A model generated the notes under the pieces. It did not search any database. It saw only the letters and a program-made list of their open reading frames with translations, and had not been told where the DNA came from. 45,431 nucleotides of DNA from Bacteroidales bacterium (lineage in GTDB: Bacteria; Bacteroidota; Bacteroidia; Bacteroidales; PUMT01): positions 1 through 45,431 of the forward strand of contig SLJO01000135.1 in NCBI GenBank assembly GCA_007135095.1, read 5' to 3'. Positions 16,070 through 25,801 of this stretch are shown here, piece after piece. Each line of letters starts with the position of its first letter. Position 1 is the first letter of the stretch. The translations under genes were made by a program, and so were the position numbers.

Positions 16070-16966
16070 ATGGAAAATTTCCGGGAAAAAAGACTTGAAC
16101 GCCAGTTAAAGTCGCAGCAAACCACAAGTATTGTAATTGGAATTATTTTACTGCTTTCAATACTTGGGAACGTCTATTTGGTTATACGTAGCAGCAGGAT
16201 TGCCGGTGAAACGGAAACAATCAGATTTCAAAGAGACCAGGTTATTGAAGAAAGGAATGACGCCGAGGAAAGAAGTGCCCGGCTGGAATCCGAAATTGAG
16301 AACCTGGAAGGACAGGTAAGCCAGCTCAGGGAGACTGCTGCAACTCTAGAAAGTCAGATACAGACACGCGACCGTCAACTCGCCCAGCTCAGGCGGCAAT
16401 TCCCGGAAATCGAAGAGGCTCTTGAGGAACAGGTTGCAGAATTTCAACAACTTGAGGAGGAATACAGGATGCTCGAGGAAGAAAGAGAGCAACTGCTGAC
16501 CAAACTTGAATCACTCGACCAGGAATTAGCCAATCTCAGAAACGAATTTAAGGCCCAGACCGAACTGATAGACCGGGCAACTTACCTGCAGGCATACAAT
16601 ATCAGCGTGGTAAACCTGCGGGACAGGTGGCTGTGGGGAAGGCCGGTTATAATGGATAATGCCTCCAGGGTAACCCGCACCGAGGTAAGTTTTGAGATAA
16701 ATTCCAATATACTTGTGGAGCCGGCCGTTAAAGACGTTCACCTGATAATGATTGATCCTGAAGGTGAAATCGTCAACCGTTCAGAAGCAACTGAACCAGG
16801 CCCGATCAGGGACTTTACTCAACATACCATTATTGATTATGATCAGCAGGCATTCCCGCTGGCATTCAGCATTGAACTTGAAGACGGGCTCCAGGAAGGC
16901 ACTCATACCATTGAAGTGTACATAGACGGCAATTTCGCGGGAAGGAGAGAATTCAATCTTGAGTAA
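16070..16966 (+). CDS. Membrane-anchored coiled-coil protein of unknown function
   Basis: A 298-residue protein. Residues 1-19 are basic (cytoplasmic side), 20-39 form one transmembrane helix (TSIVIGIILLLSILGNVYLVI), and about 45-165 form a long coiled coil rich in Glu, Gln, Arg and Leu. Residues 175-298 form a beta-rich C-terminal domain with strands around NISVVNLRDRWLWGRPVIMDN and VHLIMIDPEGEIV. It is probably a single-pass protein with the coiled coil and beta domain in the periplasm. No catalytic motif was found and no family is recognised with certainty. It is monocistronic, with a 259-base AT-rich region upstream, and is convergent with folD. The C-terminal domain might bind a partner, but there is no direct evidence. 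Confidence 0.7.
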   Translation: MENFREKRLERQLKSQQTTSIVIGIILLLSILGNVYLVIRSSRIAGETETIRFQRDQVIEERNDAEERSARLESEIENLEGQVSQLRETAATLESQIQTRDRQLAQLRRQFPEIEEALEEQVAEFQQLEEEYRMLEEEREQLLTKLESLDQELANLRNEFKAQTELIDRATYLQAYNISVVNLRDRWLWGRPVIMDNASRVTRTEVSFEINSNILVEPAVKDVHLIMIDPEGEIVNRSEATEPGPIRDFTQHTIIDYDQQAFPLAFSIELEDGLQEGTHTIEVYIDGNFAGRREFNLE

Positions 16967-17007
16967 AAATCCCTTTCGGCATCCCTGATATGTTTGAAAT
17001 CAGGAAA

Positions 17008-17889
17008 TTATTTGTAAAGTTCGTTTTTTGCAGCCTTCAGTGTGTTATTGAGTAATGAAACTATTGTCATCGGGCCGACCCCCCCCGGCACAGGTGTTAT
17101 ATAGCTGCATTTGGGTGCAACCTCATCAAATTTTACATCGCCGAGTAATTTCCAGCCCGATTTTGTTTTGTCTGACTTTACCCTTGTAATACCAACATCG
17201 ATAACCACTGCTCCCTCTTTTACCATATCGGCAGTTACAAATTCAGTTTTTCCCATCGCCACAATCAGTATGTCCGCATTTCTGCATACAGCCTCAATAT
17301 TCATGGTGCGGCTGTGGCAAAGAGTAACGGTGGCATCACCGGGATAACCTTTCCTGGCCATAAGAACCGCCATGGGTTTTCCTACTATATTGCTTCTTCC
17401 AAGGACAACGCAATTCTTACCGGATGTTTCAATTTTATACCTTTTAATAAGTTCAACAATGCCGTTCGGGGTGGCAGAAATATAGGAGGGCTGGTCAATG
17501 AACAGCCGGCCGACATTTACCGGATGAAAGCCGTCCACATCCTTCCTGTAGCTGATCCGGTCTATAACCTTTTCTTCTGAAATATGGGAAGGCAAGGGCA
17601 ACTGCACGATCAGACCATCAATATCATCATTTTCGTTTATTTCGTCAATTTTTGCGAGCAGCAGAGCCTCCTCAATATCAGCCTCCATCCTTACAAGGGT
17701 GGATTTGAACCCAACCTGTTCACATGCTTTCACCTTATGGGCCACGTATGTTTCACTGGCGCCATCACTCCCTACTATCATCGCAGCAAGATGAGGCACC
17801 TTGCCGCCCGATTGCTTAATTTCCGAAACTGCTGCCGCAATTTCTTCCTTTATCTCTGAAGATATTTTTTTTCCATCGAGTAAAATCAT
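17008..17889 (-). CDS. folD: Bifunctional methylenetetrahydrofolate dehydrogenase/cyclohydrolase
   Basis: FolD interconverts 5,10-methylene-, methenyl- and 10-formyl-tetrahydrofolate in one-carbon metabolism. Signatures: [16 protein letters not shown] with the catalytic Lys, [27 protein letters not shown], the dinucleotide-binding [14 protein letters not shown], and the end motif [16 protein letters not shown]. The frame is open to 17910, but the family starts at [10 protein letters not shown], so ATG at 17889 was used (293 residues, normal length). It follows ffh by 40 bases in the same direction and probably shares its transcript. Confidence 0.95.
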   Translation of the reverse strand: MILLDGKKISSEIKEEIAAAVSEIKQSGGKVPHLAAMIVGSDGASETYVAHKVKACEQVGFKSTLVRMEADIEEALLLAKIDEINENDDIDGLIVQLPLPSHISEEKVIDRISYRKDVDGFHPVNVGRLFIDQPSYISATPNGIVELIKRYKIETSGKNCVVLGRSNIVGKPMAVLMARKGYPGDATVTLCHSRTMNIEAVCRNADILIVAMGKTEFVTADMVKEGAVVIDVGITRVKSDKTKSGWKLLGDVKFDEVAPKCSYITPVPGGVGPMTIVSLLNNTLKAAKNELYK

Positions 17890-17929
17890 AGTATACAGGT
17901 TTTTAAACAACTAGAGTTAAAGTGTATAT

Positions 17930-19264
17930 TTAGCGTCCCGGCATAGGCATACCCTTCATCATCTTCCCGGATTTCTTGCCGCTTGTCATCATCCGCATCA
18001 TCTTCCTTGTTTCATCAAACTGTTTGATCAGCCGGTTTACTTCCTGGATATTCGTGCCACTGCCTTCAGCAATCCTCTTCCTCCTGCTGCCATTTATGAT
18101 AACCGGTGTTTCCCTTTCCTGGGGAGTCATTGATTTTATTATTGCTTCAATGCCCTTGAAAGCATCATCGTCAATATCAAGGTTTTTCAAGGCTTTTCCA
18201 ACTCCCGGTATCATGCCGGCAAGTTCCTTGAGATTACCCATTTTCTTGATTTGCTGGATCTGCGAAATAAAATCGTCAAAATTAAACTGGTTCTTTGCGA
18301 TTTTTTTGTGCAGCTTCCTTGATTCTGCTTCGTCAAACTGTTCCTGAGCGCGTTCAACCAGCGTTACTATATCGCCCATTCCAAGGATACGGTCTGCCAT
18401 CCTTTTGGGATGAAAAACCTCTATGGCATCCAGTTTTTCCCCTGAACCGATAAACTTTATTGGCTTGTCAACAACCGCACGTATGGAAAGCGCTGCGCCT
18501 CCCCTTGTATCACCGTCCATCTTGGTCAGCACGACGCCGCTGAAATCAAGTCTCTCGTTGAATGTCTTCGCGGTGTTCACTGCGTCCTGTCCGGTCATGG
18601 CATCAACAACGAACAGTATCTCATGAGGCTCCACTGCCTGCTTTACTGAAGATATCTCGTTCATCATCTGCTCATCCACGGCCAGTCGCCCGGCAGTGTC
18701 AATTATAACAAGGTCATATCCCTGCTGCCTGGCATGCCTGACGGCCCCGCGGGCAATTTTTACGGGTTGCTGATTATCCTCTTCAGAATAAACCGGCACA
18801 TCTATCTGTTCGCCCAGTATTTTCAGCTGCTCGATGGCAGCGGGACGATAGACGTCACAGGCCACCAGCAGGGGGTTTTTGCCTTTTTTTGTTTTAAGAA
18901 ATCTTGCCAGCTTTCCGGAAAAGGTTGTTTTACCCGAGCCCTGCAAACCGGCAACCAGAATCACGGCAGGATTGGCTTTTATATTTAGGTCTTCCATCTC
19001 TCCACCCATAAGGGAGGTGAGTTCATCATGCACTATCTTGACAAGCATTTCGCCGGGCTTGACCGAAGCAATTACGTTTTGTCCGAGTGCCTCCTCCTTT
19101 ACCGAGTCAGTAAAGCTCTTTGCGATTTTAAAGTTAACATCGGCATCCAGAAGTGCCCGCCTGACCTCCTTCAGTGTTTCTGCTACATTTATTTCCGATA
19201 TATGGCCCTCACCTTTGAGCAGTTTAAAAGAGCGCTCAAGCTTTTCAGATAAATTTTCAAACAT
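17930..19264 (-). CDS. ffh: Signal recognition particle GTPase
   Basis: Ffh binds signal peptides of nascent inner-membrane proteins together with SRP RNA and delivers them to FtsY. Domain order is standard: N domain (MFENLSEKLERSFKLLKGEG), then the G domain with GLQGSGKTTFSGKLA (P-loop), DVYRPAAIEQLK, DTAGRL and TKMDGDTRGGAALSI. A Met-rich M domain ends in MMRMMTSGKKSGKMMKGMPMPGR. The length (444 aa) is normal for this phylum. It is first in a probable ffh-folD operon with a good promoter about 100 bases upstream. The SRP RNA gene was not seen in the window. Confidence 0.97.
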   Translation of the reverse strand: MFENLSEKLERSFKLLKGEGHISEINVAETLKEVRRALLDADVNFKIAKSFTDSVKEEALGQNVIASVKPGEMLVKIVHDELTSLMGGEMEDLNIKANPAVILVAGLQGSGKTTFSGKLARFLKTKKGKNPLLVACDVYRPAAIEQLKILGEQIDVPVYSEEDNQQPVKIARGAVRHARQQGYDLVIIDTAGRLAVDEQMMNEISSVKQAVEPHEILFVVDAMTGQDAVNTAKTFNERLDFSGVVLTKMDGDTRGGAALSIRAVVDKPIKFIGSGEKLDAIEVFHPKRMADRILGMGDIVTLVERAQEQFDEAESRKLHKKIAKNQFNFDDFISQIQQIKKMGNLKELAGMIPGVGKALKNLDIDDDAFKGIEAIIKSMTPQERETPVIINGSRRKRIAEGSGTNIQEVNRLIKQFDETRKMMRMMTSGKKSGKMMKGMPMPGR

Positions 19265-19365
19265 TGAGTCAAATTAAAATATGATTAATGATTTAATTAA
19301 CAAGACATTACATTTTTCAGCAATCAGGATCAAGGGGTTTGCAGGTAATTTTTAACTACAAATAA

Positions 19366-19396
19366 CAAAATTAATCAATAGAACTGCTTTTGCCAA
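19366..19396 (-). promoter_or_regulatory. Promoter of the ffh-folD operon
   Basis: On the minus strand TTG (complement of 19394-19396) and TAATTTTG (complement of 19366-19373) are separated by 20 bases, a textbook Bacteroidota arrangement. Transcription would start near 19359, leaving a leader of about 95 bases before ffh. Confidence 0.6.
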
Positions 19397-19532
19397 TTTT
19401 TATTTTATCATAGTTATCATAGCATTTAAAACGGCAGTTCAGGCAAACCGGCCGGGAACAGGTAATTTGTCACCTGCACCTTTAAAGCGTCTTTAACGGC
19501 AGGTAAGCACTGCAATCAGGCCATTCCCTGCC

Positions 19533-21320
19533 CTACATCCTTTCAGGAACTGCAATGCCCAGCAGATCCATGCCTCTTCTTATCACGTCACCGGTTAAAA
19601 CAGAAAGGAACAAACGAAAATCCCGGCGCCGGATGTTTTCCTCCTTCAACACGGGATGGTCATGGTAAAACTGATTGTATTCCCTGGCAAGTTCATAGAT
19701 AAGATTTGCAATAATAGCCGGACTGCAGTTCGCGCCGGCCTCGGACACAGCCTGGGGGAATTCGTGGAGAATTGCAGCAAGCCCGGTTTCCTTGTCACTA
19801 AGCCGGAAATCAATCTGGTTTTTTCTTTCCGGCACAATACCGCTTAGTTCAGCCTTTTTAAGAAGGGATCTTATCCTGGCATGGGTATATTGTATAAAGG
19901 GACCCGTATTGCCATTAAAATCAATCGACTCTTCGGGATTGAATATCATGTTTTTTCTGGGATCCACCTTAAGGATAAAATACTTCAGGGCACCCATGCC
20001 AATGGTATTAATAATAGACTCCTTTTCTTCCCGGGTCAGTCCGTCAAGTTTGCCCAGCTCACTTGAAAGTTTGCCGGCTGTTTCGATCATCTCATCAATC
20101 AGGTTATCGGCATCCACAACCTTGCCCTCGCGTGATTTCATTTTACCCGATGGCAGTTCAACCATACCGTAGGATATATGTTCCAGTGAGCCGGCCCATT
20201 CGTAGCCCATCTCCCCGAGGATCAGGGAAAGTACCCTGAAATGATAATCCTGTTCGTTGCCCACTACATAATACATTTTATCGGCATGGTAATCGTTCTG
20301 CCGCATTACGGCGGTACCAAGGTCCTGTGTAATATAAACCGAAGTCCCGTCGGAACGCAACAGAAGTTTTTCATCAAGTCCCTTGTGAGTAAGGTCGATC
20401 CAGACCGAACCATCATCCTTTTTTCTGAGGACCGATTTTTTCAATCCCTCCTCAACTATGGCCTTGCCCATATGATAAGTTTGGGATTCATAATAGATTT
20501 TATCGAATGATACCCCAAGACGTCTGTATGTTACATCAAACCCCTCATAAACCCATCCGTTCATCCTTTTCCACAGGTCATTCACCCCGGGATCCCCTGC
20601 CTCCCACTTTCTGAGCATTTCCTGTGCCTCCTTTATCAGGGAAGCTTCTCTTCGGGCAACGTCCGGGTCCATGCCATTCTTAACCAGTTCATCCACCTCT
20701 TTCCTGTAGGCTTTTTCGAACTTAACGTACAGTTCGCCAACGAAGTGATCGCCTTTCATCCCGGCATCTGAAGGTGTTGTGTTATTGCCCCACTTCTGCC
20801 ATGCCAGCATGGTCTTACATATGTGAATACCCCTGTCATTCACCAGGTTAACCTTTTTTACAATCTTGCCATTCGCTTCAAGTATTTTCGAAATGCTATG
20901 ACCCAGAAGGTTATTTCTTATATGCCCCAGATGCAGGGGCTTGTTTGTATTGGGTGAGGAAAATTCCACCAGGAAGGTTTCCTTAGGGGAATGCGGGGAA
21001 AAGCCATAATTACTGTCCGCACTGGACTCGTTGACAAATAGGTTCCAGTAGGATGACTCTACAACAAGATTCAAAAAACCTTTTATCACGTTAAAATCAT
21101 GTATCTCAGGCAATTTTTTCAGATAGCTTCCAATCTTCTCCCCGGTTTCAGCCGGAGAGCTTTTCATCAGCCTTATAAAAGGAAAAACCACAAGGGTAAT
21201 GTCACCCTCGAACTCCTTCCGGGTTTTTTGAAGTTGAATGAGTGATTGTTCTGGCTGTGGCAATGATTTTTCTGCAAAAAACCGGCTTAATGCACCGGTA
21301 ATAATATCTTCAATTCTCAT
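19533..21320 (-). CDS. argS: Arginyl-tRNA synthetase
   Basis: Class I aminoacyl-tRNA synthetase that charges tRNA-Arg. It has the HIGH-type motif HLGH (KPLHLGHIRNN, near residue 130), the N-terminal Add1 domain, and KMSKS replaced by GKMKSREGKVVDADNL, the usual ArgS form. A DALR anticodon-binding domain at the end has QYTHARIRSLLKKA. The length from ATG at 21320 is 595, normal. The longer frame to 21392 is rejected because a -7 promoter box (21356-21363) and, further up, the terminator of the upstream gene lie around it. It has no close partner genes. The start beginning MRIEDIITGAL is the conserved one. Confidence 0.96.
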   Translation of the reverse strand: MRIEDIITGALSRFFAEKSLPQPEQSLIQLQKTRKEFEGDITLVVFPFIRLMKSSPAETGEKIGSYLKKLPEIHDFNVIKGFLNLVVESSYWNLFVNESSADSNYGFSPHSPKETFLVEFSSPNTNKPLHLGHIRNNLLGHSISKILEANGKIVKKVNLVNDRGIHICKTMLAWQKWGNNTTPSDAGMKGDHFVGELYVKFEKAYRKEVDELVKNGMDPDVARREASLIKEAQEMLRKWEAGDPGVNDLWKRMNGWVYEGFDVTYRRLGVSFDKIYYESQTYHMGKAIVEEGLKKSVLRKKDDGSVWIDLTHKGLDEKLLLRSDGTSVYITQDLGTAVMRQNDYHADKMYYVVGNEQDYHFRVLSLILGEMGYEWAGSLEHISYGMVELPSGKMKSREGKVVDADNLIDEMIETAGKLSSELGKLDGLTREEKESIINTIGMGALKYFILKVDPRKNMIFNPEESIDFNGNTGPFIQYTHARIRSLLKKAELSGIVPERKNQIDFRLSDKETGLAAILHEFPQAVSEAGANCSPAIIANLIYELAREYNQFYHDHPVLKEENIRRRDFRLFLSVLTGDVIRRGMDLLGIAVPERM

Positions 21321-21355
21321 GCTGCAATACTGAACTTGGTTATAATTAAAAACCG

Positions 21356-21363
21356 CAAAGATA
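21356..21363 (-). promoter_or_regulatory. -7 promoter box of argS
   Basis: TATCTTTG on the minus strand is an exact TAnnTTTG match, about 36 bases before the argS ATG and just after the terminator at 21408-21431. No clear -33 element at 19-21 bases; the nearest TTG is about 26 bases up. Confidence 0.5.
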
Positions 21364-21407
21364 CGAAGAATCACCATTATTTCAGTCCCCAATCAGCCCT
21401 GTAAATC

Positions 21408-21431
21408 AAAAAAGCCGTCCTATAGACGGCT
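21408..21431 (-). terminator. Rho-independent terminator after the triple-repeat protein gene
   Basis: On the minus strand the stem AGCCGTC/GACGGCT with a 5-base loop (TATAG) is followed by TTTTTT. It lies about 47 bases past the stop at 21478 and separates this gene from argS. Confidence 0.85.
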
Positions 21432-21477
21432 ATGCAGGTAATTCATGCACTGCTGATTCCTTTGTTGTATTGAACTT

Positions 21478-21876
21478 TCAGCTTCCCTGGGCGGCCCCGG
21501 TATCTTTGCTCCTGTCAATAATGCATAACTTATTATTATTCTTTTCCCACCTTCCCAGGTCAATCATCCAGTCCTCTACGGTCATCTCAGTTTCATCTGC
21601 AGTTCCGGGGATCATTATTGATGCCGGTCCGGAATTCCAGTAGTTTACATTGGCCATCCATGCACTGACAGTTATTTCATTTTCTCCGGTATCGGCAATC
21701 GGGGAATTCCAGTAAGAAACATCATTCATCCAGGGCTCGACCATTAGATCAGTTTCCGTTGCACTTGCCTCTGCACTACGGTGAGAATGGGCAGATAACA
21801 TGGATATATTTCCTGATGAAAAAAGTATCAGTGAAAAAAACAAAGGCATGATAGAATTTTTAATCTTAGTGTTCAT
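21478..21876 (-). CDS. Small secreted protein with three W-M...W repeats
   Basis: A 132-residue protein. Residues 1-31 look like a signal peptide (basic NTKIKN, hydrophobic IMPLFFSLILFSS, then SAHS). The mature part has three short repeats: DLMVEPWMNDVSYWN (43-57), EITVSAWMANVNYWN (67-81) and EMTVEDWMIDLGRW (97-110). The shared pattern is [DE]-x-[MT]-V-x-x-W-M-x-[DN]-[VL]-x-x-W, with spacers of about 9-15 residues. The repeats are acidic and Trp-rich, so they could mediate binding or assembly, but no function is known. There is one Cys near the end (Cys118). An in-frame ATG at 21903 is possible but less likely. It has its own terminator and appears monocistronic. I do not recognise a named family with confidence. 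Confidence 0.7.
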   Translation of the reverse strand: MNTKIKNSIMPLFFSLILFSSGNISMLSAHSHRSAEASATETDLMVEPWMNDVSYWNSPIADTGENEITVSAWMANVNYWNSGPASIMIPGTADETEMTVEDWMIDLGRWEKNNNKLCIIDRSKDTGAAQGS

Positions 21877-22142
21877 AATTATTTTTGAGTTTAGTTTTAA
21901 CATAATGTGGGAAAGCTTTATATTCCCCCTTTCTACTGGTGAACAAACATCAAATCGGTGTTTTTGTTCAATTAAATTTGTTTAATTTATTACATTAGAA
22001 TACTACCATATTGGTTATCAGATAATTTTTATGGTGTTACCGGGACGTTTTCTGTTCAACTTTCTATGCCCTATCCTGCACAAGGAGGTGTCCGGATTAC
22101 TTTCAGACCACTGTTGCCCGATTAAGAATATTTTTATTACTT

Positions 22143-23297
22143 GTGAAAAAATCATCATTCAGGGATAAGGATGTGAAGAAAAGGAAGCGAATCATTGTAT
22201 CAGTAACCAACGATCTGGCAACAGATCAGCGGGTAAAACGTTTTTGCGGAACATTGCATTCCGGGGGTTATGATATCCTGCTTACCGGCAGGATCCTTCC
22301 CCGCAGCCTTCCCGTCGATGACAGGCCCTACGAAATAAGGCGGGTAAAGCATTGGTTCAATAAAGGAGCAATGTTTTACGCAGAATACAATTTACGGCTG
22401 TTATTCTTCCTGCTCTCAGAAAGGTACGATATATTGCATTCCAACGATCTGGATACTCTTCCCGCCAGTTTCCTGGCATCGAGAATTAGAAAAAAAACCC
22501 TGATATATGACTCCCATGAATACTTTACAGAGGTTCCGGAACTAAGCGGCCGCAAAATGGTAAAAAAAATATGGGAGACTATCGAAAGGCTTATACTGCC
22601 CCGTCTTGACCATATTATTACTGTCAGTGATTCAATAGCAGCCGAATACAGGGATAAATACGGAAAACATGTTGAAACAATAAGAAATGTACCCGAGAAA
22701 ACAAGTGCCCGCCACTCTTTTCCCCCTTCACATTACGGACTTCCTGCGGGAAAGAAGCTCGTCATTCTGCAGGGTTCCGGGATTAACCGTGACAGGGGAG
22801 CCGAAGAGGCAGTAAGTTCAATGGAATTTGTTAAAGAGGCGGTGCTGGTAATTGCAGGTGATGGCGACATATTGCCTCAACTCAGGGAGCAGGTAATCAA
22901 GCGGAAGTTAAATGAAAAGGTTGTGTTTGTTCCGCCATTGCCCTACAGTGAACTTATGCACCTTACAGGCCTGTGTGATGCCGGCCTCTCTCTTGACAGG
23001 GATACAAACCTGAACTACCGCTACAGTCTGCCCAACAAACTCTTCGATTATATAACAGCTGGAATACCCGTCGTGGTTTCGCCCCTCCCTGAAGTCAGGG
23101 CAATAGTCGAAAAATATAAGATCGGGCTTATAATTGCAGATCATTCACCGGCTGAAATAGCAAAAACCATAAACAGCATCCTGTTTAAAATACCAGGGCC
23201 TTACTGGCATGAAAACCTGAAAAAAGCCTCAGATGAGCTGAACTGGGAAAATGAAAAACAAAAATTACTGGATGTATACACGGGATCAGTCTCATAA
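22143..23297 (+). CDS. Glycosyltransferase, GT4-like (GT-B fold)
   Basis: A 384-residue GT-B glycosyltransferase. The N-terminal half begins IVSVTNDLATDQRVKRFCGTL, a typical acceptor-domain opening in Bacteroidota enzymes, and contains DILHSNDLDTLPASFLA and LIYDSHEYFTEVPEL. The C-terminal half has VILQGSGINRDRGAEEAV, VIAGDGDILPQL and VVFVPPLPYSELM. It also has YRYSLPNKLFDYITAGIPVVVSPLPEVRAIVE, the donor-nucleotide site with the ExxG-like segment. There is no signal peptide; it acts on the cytoplasmic side, probably in surface polysaccharide or lipid glycosylation. No other glycan genes are nearby, so the substrate is unknown. The start is GTG at 22143; GTG at 22173 is an alternative, and there is no ATG before the conserved segment. 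Confidence 0.85.
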   Translation: MKKSSFRDKDVKKRKRIIVSVTNDLATDQRVKRFCGTLHSGGYDILLTGRILPRSLPVDDRPYEIRRVKHWFNKGAMFYAEYNLRLLFFLLSERYDILHSNDLDTLPASFLASRIRKKTLIYDSHEYFTEVPELSGRKMVKKIWETIERLILPRLDHIITVSDSIAAEYRDKYGKHVETIRNVPEKTSARHSFPPSHYGLPAGKKLVILQGSGINRDRGAEEAVSSMEFVKEAVLVIAGDGDILPQLREQVIKRKLNEKVVFVPPLPYSELMHLTGLCDAGLSLDRDTNLNYRYSLPNKLFDYITAGIPVVVSPLPEVRAIVEKYKIGLIIADHSPAEIAKTINSILFKIPGPYWHENLKKASDELNWENEKQKLLDVYTGSVS

Positions 23298-23353
23298 CAG
23301 CACATACAATTACTTTGACTGGCCGTTTTATGCGTAAAAATCCTGCACTTTTA

Positions 23354-23382
23354 TTGAATTTCGATTCTTGGTGTTATTTTTG
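23354..23382 (+). promoter_or_regulatory. Probable promoter of the thioredoxin-fold gene
   Basis: TTG (23354-23356) and TATTTTTG (23375-23382, matching TAnnTTTG) are 18 bases apart. Transcription would start near 23389, about 43 bases before the ATG at 23432. Confidence 0.5.
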
Positions 23383-23431
23383 CTGTGCAAATGACAAATC
23401 GTAACTACATGCTTACTTAAAATATTTACCC

Positions 23432-24841
23432 ATGCATTCATTCATCAATAAGTTAATTCTTCTGGCTTTTTTTATCGCAGCAGGGGGTCCGCTATATTCA
23501 GCCGGCTATAATATAAACGTAAGGGTTGAAGGACTGCAGGATACCACTCTCCTGCTGGCATATCATTTCGGGAACAGAAAGTATATAAAGGACACAATAC
23601 AGGTAGACAACGCCGGATCAGGCGTATTCAGGGGCGGAGAACCACTGCCCGGAGGAATTTACCTGGTGGTCATGCCCGATATGAACTTTTTCGAACTGCT
23701 GATAGACCGGGAGCAAAACTTCAGTATCGAAACAGCACTGGAGGATCCGGTCGGCAACATGAAAATAACCGGATCCCATGAGAACAAGCGGTTTATTGAA
23801 TATCACCGGTTCATGAACAGGATGCAGCAGTCTTCGGCTGACCTGCAGGGAAGGATTCAAAGCAGCAGGAATGACCCTGATTCCATGCAGTATCTGCAGG
23901 CACTGAGAAGAAATATTGATAACGAAGTGCAGGATTACTGGAAATCAATCATCGAAAGCAACCCGGGAACATTGCTTGCCAGCATGATAAAGGCCATGCA
24001 GAATCCGGAGATACCGGACTTTGATATACCTGCCGGCACGGCGAACCCCGATTCTCTCAGGTGGGTCAAGGGTTACCAGTATAATAAAAACCATTTTTTC
24101 GATAATATAGACTTTTCCGATGAAAGGTTGCTGCGTACACCGGTACTTAATAATAAACTCGAGCATTTTTTTACCCGGGTCCTGATACAAAGCCCCGATT
24201 CAATTGTGCCCCAGGCATTCAGGGTGGTTGAATATTCCAAAGCCAGCGAAAACGTTTTCCAGTATGTCCTTGTCTACCTTTTAAACCACTATGAGAGATC
24301 CCAGATTATGGGCCACGATGAAATTTTCGTGGAGCTTGCCGAAAGGTACTACCTTAGTGGAGAGGCTTTCTGGGTAAATCAGGAAACCATCGATAAATTA
24401 AGGGAACGGGTTGAGAGATTAAAACCCAACCTGATAGGCCGCACTGCCGCCGAAATGAAATTAAGGACTCCCCGGGGAAATACTGTCAGTCTTCATGATA
24501 CCGAATCAGAATATATAATTCTTTATTTTTATGAGCCATCCTGCGGCCACTGCAAGGTAGTGACGCCAAGGCTCAACGAATTGTACAAAAAATACATGAA
24601 CAGGGGGCTGGCGGTGTTCGGGATATATATTTATGATGATACCGCGGAATGGACTGAATATATAAGCGACAACAACCTTGACTGGATAAATGTCTTTGAT
24701 CCGAATAATACAACCAATTTCCGCCATAACTATGATATCTACAGCACCCCTACCTTGTATATCCTTGATTCTGACAAAACCATAATAGCAAAGCGGGTAG
24801 GGATAGAAACTGTAGAGCAGATACTTGAAGAACTGCTGTAA
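23432..24841 (+). CDS. Secreted TlpA-like thioredoxin-fold protein with DUF4369-like N-terminus
   Basis: A 469-residue exported protein. The signal peptide is MHSFINKLILLAFFIAAGGPLYSAG. Residues 26-120 resemble a DUF4369 beta domain (NINVRVEGLQDTTLLLAYHFGNRKYIKDTI), followed by a helical middle region of about 200 residues (DUF5106-like). Residues about 330-469 form a thioredoxin/AhpC-TSA-like domain with the active site EPSCGHCKVV and the cis-Pro segment YSTPTLYILD. CGHC suggests an oxidase- or isomerase-like thiol protein rather than a reductase of the CPHC type. It is periplasmic or outer-membrane associated, probably in disulfide handling. Monocistronic, with its own promoter. Confidence 0.85.
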   Translation: MHSFINKLILLAFFIAAGGPLYSAGYNINVRVEGLQDTTLLLAYHFGNRKYIKDTIQVDNAGSGVFRGGEPLPGGIYLVVMPDMNFFELLIDREQNFSIETALEDPVGNMKITGSHENKRFIEYHRFMNRMQQSSADLQGRIQSSRNDPDSMQYLQALRRNIDNEVQDYWKSIIESNPGTLLASMIKAMQNPEIPDFDIPAGTANPDSLRWVKGYQYNKNHFFDNIDFSDERLLRTPVLNNKLEHFFTRVLIQSPDSIVPQAFRVVEYSKASENVFQYVLVYLLNHYERSQIMGHDEIFVELAERYYLSGEAFWVNQETIDKLRERVERLKPNLIGRTAAEMKLRTPRGNTVSLHDTESEYIILYFYEPSCGHCKVVTPRLNELYKKYMNRGLAVFGIYIYDDTAEWTEYISDNNLDWINVFDPNNTTNFRHNYDIYSTPTLYILDSDKTIIAKRVGIETVEQILEELL

Positions 24842-24922
24842 CCTATTTGTTCAGCCATCCAACCGGAAGGTGGCAGGGGACGGATTCTGCAGCAGGGGTG
24901 CATTTAAGAGCAGGAAAACAGG

Positions 24923-25801
24923 TTACTTGCGGTTCCTGATAAGACCGGCCATTTCAGCTCCGATATAGGCTGGTGATTCTACAACATGAATACCGCATTC
25001 ACGCATTATCTTCATTTTTGCAGCGGCAGTGTCATCACTGCCACCAACAATGGCGCCCGCATGGCCCATTCTCCTGCCTTTGGGGGCCGTCTGGCCTGCG
25101 ATGAAGCCAACTACAGGCTTGGTCCCGTGGTCCCTGATCCAAAGGGCTGCCTCTGCCTCCATCCCTCCTCCAATTTCGCCAATAACTATGATCCCTTCGG
25201 TCTCCGGATCTTCCATAAGCAGCTTCACGGCATCAAGAGTGGTAGTGCCAATTACCGGATCTCCCCCTATGCCGATGCAGGTTGACTGGCCCAGTCCCGT
25301 TTTGGTTACCTGGTCAACCGCCTCATAGGTGAGGGTGCCGGAACGGGAAACAATGCCGATACAGCCTTTTTTATGGATAAAACCAGGCATAATCCCCACT
25401 TTGGCTTCACCGGGGGTAATTATGCCCGGGCAGTTAGGCCCTATAAGTCTGGTCCTGCGCCCCCTGAGATATTCCTTGACCCTGACCATATCAGAGGTAG
25501 GGATACCTTCGGTAATGGCCACAATCACCTTAATGCCCGCCTGGGCAGCTTCCATAATGGCATCGGCTGCGAATGGAGGCGGCACAAATATTACCGAGGT
25601 GTCGGCACCCACACCGGATACTGCCTCTGATACCGTATTGAAAACAGGTTTCCCGAGGTGTTCCTGTCCGCCTTTACCGGGAGTGACCCCGCCGACAACA
25701 TTCGTTCCGTATTCAATCATCTGCGAGGCGTGAAAACTCCCTTCACTGCCGGTGAATCCCTGGACGATAACCCTGGAACCCTTGTTAACAAGAACGCTCA
25801 T
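24923..25801 (-). CDS. sucD: Succinate-CoA ligase, alpha subunit
   Basis: The alpha subunit of succinyl-CoA synthetase carries the CoA site and the phosphorylated His. It has [35 protein letters not shown] at the start, [31 protein letters not shown] and [18 protein letters not shown] with the active-site His. The length (292) is standard. The beta subunit gene sucC is not adjacent; in many Bacteroidota the two are separate. It sits 156 bases after larC on the same strand, so it may be read through from the nik-lar cassette or have its own promoter; none was identified clearly. It acts in the TCA cycle or in succinate and propionate metabolism. Confidence 0.95.
   Translation of the reverse strand: MSVLVNKGSRVIVQGFTGSEGSFHASQMIEYGTNVVGGVTPGKGGQEHLGKPVFNTVSEAVSGVGADTSVIFVPPPFAADAIMEAAQAGIKVIVAITEGIPTSDMVRVKEYLRGRRTRLIGPNCPGIITPGEAKVGIMPGFIHKKGCIGIVSRSGTLTYEAVDQVTKTGLGQSTCIGIGGDPVIGTTTLDAVKLLMEDPETEGIIVIGEIGGGMEAEAALWIRDHGTKPVVGFIAGQTAPKGRRMGHAGAIVGGSDDTAAAKMKIMRECGIHVVESPAYIGAEMAGLIRNRK

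Noticed and set aside
16984-17004. Hairpin CCTGAT...ATCAGG between the coiled-coil gene and folD as a terminator
   Set aside because: The stem is only 6 bp with a 9-base loop and no T run on either strand.
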